From Ptychodera flava (lineage: Eukaryota; Hemichordata; Enteropneusta; Ptychoderidae), in the NCBI RefSeq assembly GCF_041260155.1, contig NC_091935.1, positions 40,447,303 to 40,511,302 on the forward strand: a stretch of 64,000 nucleotides of DNA, read 5' to 3'. Below, piece after piece: positions 61,001 to 64,000 of the stretch (its first letter is position 1; each line of letters starts with the position of its first letter). The position numbers and the translations under genes are program-made. Under the pieces are notes generated by a model. That model saw only the letters and a list, made by a program, of their open reading frames with translations, did not search any database and was not told the DNA's origin.

Positions 61001-64000
61001 ATAGTGTAGAGAGAGTGAAGTCTGCAATACTGATAGTGTAGAGAGAGTGAAGTCAGCAATACTGATAGTGTAGAGAGAGTGAAGTCGCAATACTGATAGT
61101 GTAGAGAGAGTGAAGTCTGCAATACTGATAGTGTAGAGAGAGTGAAGTCTGTAATACTGATAGTGTAGAGAGAGTGAAGTCTGCAATACTGATAGTGTAG
61201 AGAGAGTGAAGTCTGCAATACTGATAGTGTAGAGAGAGTGAAGTCTGCAATACTGATAGTGTAGAGAGAGTGAAGTCTGCAATACTGATAGTGTAGAGAG
61301 AGTGAAGTCTGCAATACTGATAGTGTAGAGAGAGTGAAGTCAGCAATACTGATAGTGTAGAGAGAGTGAAGTCTGCAATAATGATAGTGTAGAGAGAGTG
61401 AAGTCTGCAATACTGATAGTGTAGAGAGAGTGAAGTCTGCAATACTGATAGTGTAGAGAGAGTGAAGTCTGCAATACTGATAGTGTAGAGAGAGTGAAGT
61501 CTGCAATATTGATAGTGTACAGAGAGTGAAGTCTGCAATACTGATAGTATAGAGAGAGTGAAGTCTGCAATACTGATAGTGTACAGAGAGTGAAGTCTGC
61601 AATACTGATAGTGTAGAGAGAGTGAAGTCTGCAATACTGATAGTGTAGAGAGAGTGAAGTCTGCAATACTGATAGTGTAGAGAGAGTGAAGTCTGCAATA
61701 CTGATAGTGTAGAGAGAGTGAAGTCTGCAATACTGATAGTGTAGAGAGAGAGAGGGGCAGAGTATGACATCAGTGTCAGTGGTATGAAATAATGTAAACC
61801 ATAATGACAACTATTTTCATGTCATTGCACCCAATGTTTAGATTACATCAACGGCATCATGGTAATGGAAGAGTCTGTACAACATGTTGTAATGAATGCA
61901 ATTCAGGAACTTATGACCAAAGAGAAACCAACATCACAGGCAGCTGAAGATTTTTCTGAAATTGAACAACAGTTGAAAAGAGCATTAGAAGAGATACAAC
62001 GAATAAATAGAGAAAAAGAGGATCTCACTACGAGAAATCAAGAATATGAAACACAGGTAAAATTTTACTCATCATGTTACAATGTAATAAAACAAACAGA
62101 GATCATTTAGAAGGAACATATTGTAAGTTGATAAAAATTATTTTCAAAGACCAACATAAAGAAACAATAAAATCATATTGGCATAATGCAGCTAAAAAAT
62201 ACAAAAACTGTTGATATATAAGTATAACAGTTTTTATATTTTAAATTGAAACATTCTGTAGTGGTCTATCAAGTTTTGCTTTCAGAGTGTAAAATGTCCC
62301 TCGTTCATGCCACAAGTTAACGGATTTTGCATTATGAGTACTCTGTACTGAAAGCATATCACACTGAAATTTTGTTGATTTTATGCGTGAGTGCAATTCT
62401 TTGTGAATCAGTGGGGAAACTATGAGAGGAATGTCCACAATATCACAATGTATTAAAAGGTGGATATACAGTACATGTGGATCGATTACATACAGGTTTA
62501 TCTTGTTATCCCTTGTGCATGTATGTAAATGGTTAGATCCATGCCATCCTCATTGACAACAACTGGGATGTCCCAGCTGTGAAAGAGTGAAATCAACAAT
62601 GGAATATAAGCTTAGTACACACGTGTACTGTTACTATATGAAAGGCAGAAATCCCTGTAGTACATTAATGTGTAACTTATAGTTGTCAATAAACTTCATC
62701 CTAAATTCTATTTAATTCCAAATTGTTCTGTATATTAAGTAAAATTTTTTCCTTTTGCAGGTTGCCAGTATTATAGAAGAAAAAAATGTGTTACAGTCAG
62801 AAAATCAGAAATTATTACAGAAAATAGAACATGGAGAAGGATTTGATGATCCAAGGTATTGTAGTGTTGAAGGCTGTAAAATAGACAGAAGAGGGTGTCT
62901 GTCTTCTGTCTATGGCTATAAGTACCAGCAGTTTTGTTTACCTATTTATTACCTATTTTATTTACCTATCTGTTTGGACCAATACATTGCATATGTCGGT
63001 ATAAGCCATTCTTTTGCAGTATAATTCGGTTGTTTCTTCTTTTGCGAAGTTGTAACAGTAGATTGTTTCTAATCTACAGTGTTTTGTCAAAAAAAATTTT
63101 TGCAGACAAAAGGTTTATACTAAAATGCTAACTCATCGAGGGCTATGTATTCATACCAGTATAGTTAAGATATGATGCATCAAGGAGTATCGTCTCTTAG
63201 GATAATTTCTAACATTGAATTTTATCTAATATGTAAAGACATTGTATAATGTAAGGTTGCTAACATGCATGTTGTCAACTTACACTTGATGTGTAATATT
63301 TTAATAACTGTTTGAATAAATCTTCAAGATGATAAAGACTTCTCAAACAGGACCCACCTGTCAACTTCTTCAGTATTTAATGGAACATCTTTTTCAGAGA
63401 AATTGATATTGGTTTGAATATAAAAAATGGAAAATATTGTTTTATGAAACATGCTGAAACATTTCAAAACAATTGTGTAATGGCAATATAGATGATATGA
63501 TTTATAAAAAACTATTTTTGACTTATAGTGCAAAATAGGTAACCATGTTATCAGTGACTGTTGCTCAAACTTGTTTTATGAACCAGCAGTCAGCTATGAT
63601 GATAAAACTCCAACTTATTTCTGTAACAACAGCAAAAACACGGAGAACAAAAACAAAAAAGAACTATTATTTGCTGAAGAGGGTAACAAACTGGTTTTAT
63701 CACATATCATCATATAAGAGTAACAATTAAACTAACAGAAATAACAATATTCTACTTTAATCTCTTTCAGTAAAACTAACTGCATGTCTATTTCATCCCC
63801 TACCATCAAAGTACTAACTTGTAATGCTACTTACCTGACCTGCCCAGCAAGGGTACTTCAGGTTTGGCAGAATAGCCATTCAAATATAGCTGTTCTATCA
63901 TATGTGCAGCACCCTTGCTGGCAGAAGGTATCAGCAATTACAGACACAGATTGAACAGCTCCAAGAAGAAAACTACAGATTGGAATCACAAAGAGAAGAT
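52027..64000 (+). CDS. HOOK: HOOK, dynein-activating adaptor (N-terminal part)
   Basis: Links cytoplasmic dynein–dynactin to endosomal and other cargo. Seven exons are in view: 52027-52065, 53521-53606, 54508-54631, 55005-55137, 61842-62056, 62761-62855 and 63925 to the edge, about 256 codons of roughly 700; the rest lies beyond the window. All junctions are GT–AG and in phase. The N-terminal Hook (CH-like) domain, about residues 1-160, carries ELCESLMIW, DDLTDGVAI, VGDNWRLKISNLKKVHKGIL and LGCAVNCDHKE. Helix 8, EESVQHVVMNAIQELM, keeps the Gln and Ile equivalent to human HOOK3 Q147 and I154 that contact dynein light intermediate chain. A coiled coil starts near residue 160. It is closest to HOOK1/HOOK3 and probably the single invertebrate HOOK. 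Confidence 0.95.
52066..53520. other. HOOK intron 1
   Basis: Contains a slightly CG-richer stretch near 52190-52230 and the hairpin at 52799-52905. No other exon seen. Confidence 0.6.
52799..52905. repeat. Hairpin with arms of about 36 bp
   Basis: CTGCAGTACTGTAGCTTGAG with TTTTGCCTGGGTA on the left pairs with TACCCAGGCAAAA and GAGCTACAGTACTGCAG on the right. Near-perfect; loop about 35 nt. HOOK intron 1. Confidence 0.85.
53521..53606 (+). CDS. HOOK: HOOK exon 2
   Basis: LQTLKLKSAHLLVDDLTDGV then AISEALCHI, ending AT|GTAAGT, phase 2. Confidence 0.95.
53675..54291. mobile_element. Inverted-repeat element, long form (family A)
   Basis: Ends match the 174-bp MITE at 3449-3622 (AATCTCCACACAGAGATTG at the left, ACAATCTCTGTACAGAG at the right; GCAGAGATTAGTGTGG internal). 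The extra 400 bp holds a 105-codon minus-strand frame (54140-53823) that I do not recognise; it has one hydrophobic stretch (VLFLLLYVLL). Located in HOOK intron 2. Confidence 0.7.
54508..54631 (+). CDS. HOOK: HOOK exon 3
   Basis: APNYFDEVWFGRIKKDVGDN, WRLKISNLKKVHKGILDYYN and a final D: the core of the Hook domain. Phase 0 at the GTAAGT donor. Confidence 0.96.
55005..55137 (+). CDS. HOOK: HOOK exon 4
   Basis: VLGQQIYDFRMPDVNAIGER then ELGRLLQLTLGCAVNCDHKE, ending G|GTCAGT, phase 1. Confidence 0.96.
55233..55680. mobile_element. Inverted-repeat element in HOOK intron 4
   Basis: ACCCATGGGTTGGGTAGTCT with GCTAGA near the left end pairs with TCTAGCAGACTACCC and AACCCATGGGT on the right. Arms about 38 bp, interior about 370 bp. 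True ends may lie further out. Confidence 0.6.
56118..56220. repeat. 28-bp tandem repeat, 3.7 copies
   Basis: Unit TAGTGCAGAACAAAGAAATT followed by ACCAGAAA, starting at 56118, 56146 and 56174, then a shortened copy. Confidence 0.9.
56675..57680 (+). mobile_element. Harbinger-like element carrying a Myb/SANT gene
   Basis: Terminal repeats GGGGGGTTTACACGTGT and ACACGTGTAAACCCACC match at 16 of 17 positions. Counting one more base (A/T) leaves a 3-bp TTC on both sides, which is not the TWA usual for Harbinger. Sub-terminal CCGAACT/CCGGTGT words recur. The only intact frame is the Myb/SANT-like one. No DDE transposase is seen, so the element would need one in trans. Confidence 0.65.
56914..57204 (+). 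CDS. Myb/SANT-like DNA-binding protein of a transposon
   Basis: 96 residues starting MDGVQVRSSRDRG. A trihelix-type Myb/SANT-like domain fills residues about 14-80: NWSQEEIRLLISIWRDENVI, MMDGTSRERQVYEVVAAKV, REKGLERTAEQCHNKIKRFR. The conserved W, the EE pair, the second-helix VYEVVA and the CHNKIK recognition helix are all there. Harbinger elements encode such a protein beside the transposase to bind the ends and import it. The frame is open from 56815; I chose the ATG at 56914 because the domain follows closely. It could also be a domesticated gene, but flanking terminal repeats argue against that. Confidence 0.75.
   Translation: MDGVQVRSSRDRGNNWSQEEIRLLISIWRDENVIRMMDGTSRERQVYEVVAAKVREKGLERTAEQCHNKIKRFRAQFKSGSDNNRRGGRARLGSSR
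57681..58261. other. HOOK intron 4 sequence
   Basis: AT-rich intron with no feature recognised. Confidence 0.5.
58262..58740. repeat. 32-bp minisatellite, left block, about 15 copies
   Basis: Unit ACTGATAGTGTAGAGAGAGT followed by GAAGTCTGCAAT. Common variants are TACAGAG for TAGAGAG and CAGCAAT for TGCAAT. Split from the right block by the hAT-like insertion. Confidence 0.97.
58741..60044. mobile_element. hAT-like insertion inside the minisatellite
   Basis: 1304 bp with ends CAGAGTTCGCG and CGCGAACACTG (10 of 11 paired) and a perfect 6-bp duplication AATACT (58735-58740 and 60045-60050). The flanking repeat unit is cut and resumed exactly. Inside are an inverted pair (TGTCAATCACTCA near 58909 and TGAGTGATTGACAG near 59065) and repeated TTTCGGC words. 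No transposase seen. Confidence 0.88.
60045..61755. repeat. 32-bp minisatellite, right block, about 53 copies
   Basis: Same unit as the left block. The TACAGAG variant clusters in the leftmost dozen units; deletion variants (AATAGTGTAG missing ACTGAT) occur near 60750 and 60905. Ends about 85 bp before HOOK exon 5. Confidence 0.97.
61842..62056 (+). CDS. HOOK: HOOK exon 5
   Basis: DYINGIMVMEESVQHVVMNA then IQELMTKEK (dynein-binding helix), followed by the first coiled-coil heptads (EQQLKRALEEIQRINREKED). Donor CAG|GTAAAA, phase 0. The 32-bp minisatellite ends only about 85 bp upstream. Confidence 0.96.
62057..62760. other. HOOK intron 5
   Basis: AT-rich, no element or exon recognised. Confidence 0.55.
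62761..62855 (+). CDS. HOOK: HOOK exon 6
   Basis: VASIIEEKNVLQSENQKLLQ then KIEHGEGFDDP: coiled coil, then the acidic SIEDP-like linker of HOOK3. Phase 2. Confidence 0.93.
62856..63924. other. HOOK intron 6
   Basis: AT-rich, no element recognised. A short pair AGCAAGGGT (about 63847-63855) and ACCCTTGCT (about 63911-63919) forms a weak inverted repeat near the acceptor. Confidence 0.5.
63925..64000 (+). CDS. HOOK: HOOK exon 7, runs off the window
   Basis: I place the acceptor at CTGGCAG|AAGG, giving RRYQQLQTQIEQLQEENYRL, like human GRRHLQLQTQLEQLQEE. An acceptor three bases later would drop one Arg. Confidence 0.9.

Noticed and set aside
58255-61810. Long minus-strand open frames (up to 593 codons) of a Leu/Ser/Tyr-rich repeat protein
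   Set aside because: They only translate the 32-bp minisatellite, which has no minus-strand stop in any register. No start context or non-repeat domain exists.
1-64000. tRNA, rRNA and virus-derived elements
   Set aside because: I saw no convincing tRNA internal boxes, no rRNA core sequence, and no reverse transcriptase, capsid or envelope motifs. A covariance-model and profile search would be decisive.

Overview
This window is animal nuclear DNA: AT-rich, with short exons split by GT–AG introns, large introns, and many MITEs, foldback elements and minisatellites. Three host genes are recognisable. All have one-to-one matches in human, which points to an invertebrate bilaterian with unduplicated copies, probably an invertebrate deuterostome or a lophotrochozoan. 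The sequence alone does not settle which.

Host genes, left to right. TMEM59 (minus strand, six coding exons, 16093 down to 6729) encodes a signal-peptide, single-pass endosome/Golgi membrane protein linked to ATG16L1 autophagy. RNF170 (minus strand, five coding exons, 51421 down to 26379) encodes an ER membrane RING E3 ligase; its first intron is 17.9 kb and packed with transposons. HOOK (plus strand, 52027 to beyond the right edge, seven exons in view) encodes the dynein-activating adaptor. RNF170 and HOOK are divergent, with start codons only 605 bp apart, as RNF170 and HOOK3 are in human. TMEM59 with HOOK recalls the human linkages TMEM59/HOOK1 on 1p32 and TMEM59L/HOOK2 on 19p13. The window therefore looks like the arrangement before the vertebrate genome duplications.

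Mobile DNA dominates the rest. RNF170 intron 1 carries two nearly identical 5.5-kb piggyBac elements (38129-43672 and 43916-49463). They are inverted, 243 bp apart, each flanked by TTAA, and together form an 11.3-kb palindrome. Their GC content is visibly higher than that of the host DNA. Their long 5' regions are studded with copies of the terminal core CACCGACTTGGC. Next to them lies a 606-bp near-perfect foldback inside a larger 1.1-kb inverted-repeat element (49941-51038). Other elements are CAGGG- or CAGTG-ended hAT-like elements, three of them with clear 5- or 6-bp target duplications; a TTAA-flanked 239-bp MITE; a 3.6-kb TTA-flanked element upstream of TMEM59; a Harbinger-like element in HOOK intron 4 carrying an intact Myb/SANT-like ORF; and a family of elements built on about 146-bp tandem units (17.2-19.3 kb, 20.5-21.3 kb reversed, 28.6-30.4 kb).

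Minisatellites with unit lengths of 21, 25, 28, 32 and 46 bp lie in introns. The largest is a 32-bp array of about 2.2 kb in HOOK intron 4, split by a 1.3-kb hAT-like insertion. No retroviral or other virus-derived element, CRISPR array, rRNA or convincing tRNA was seen.
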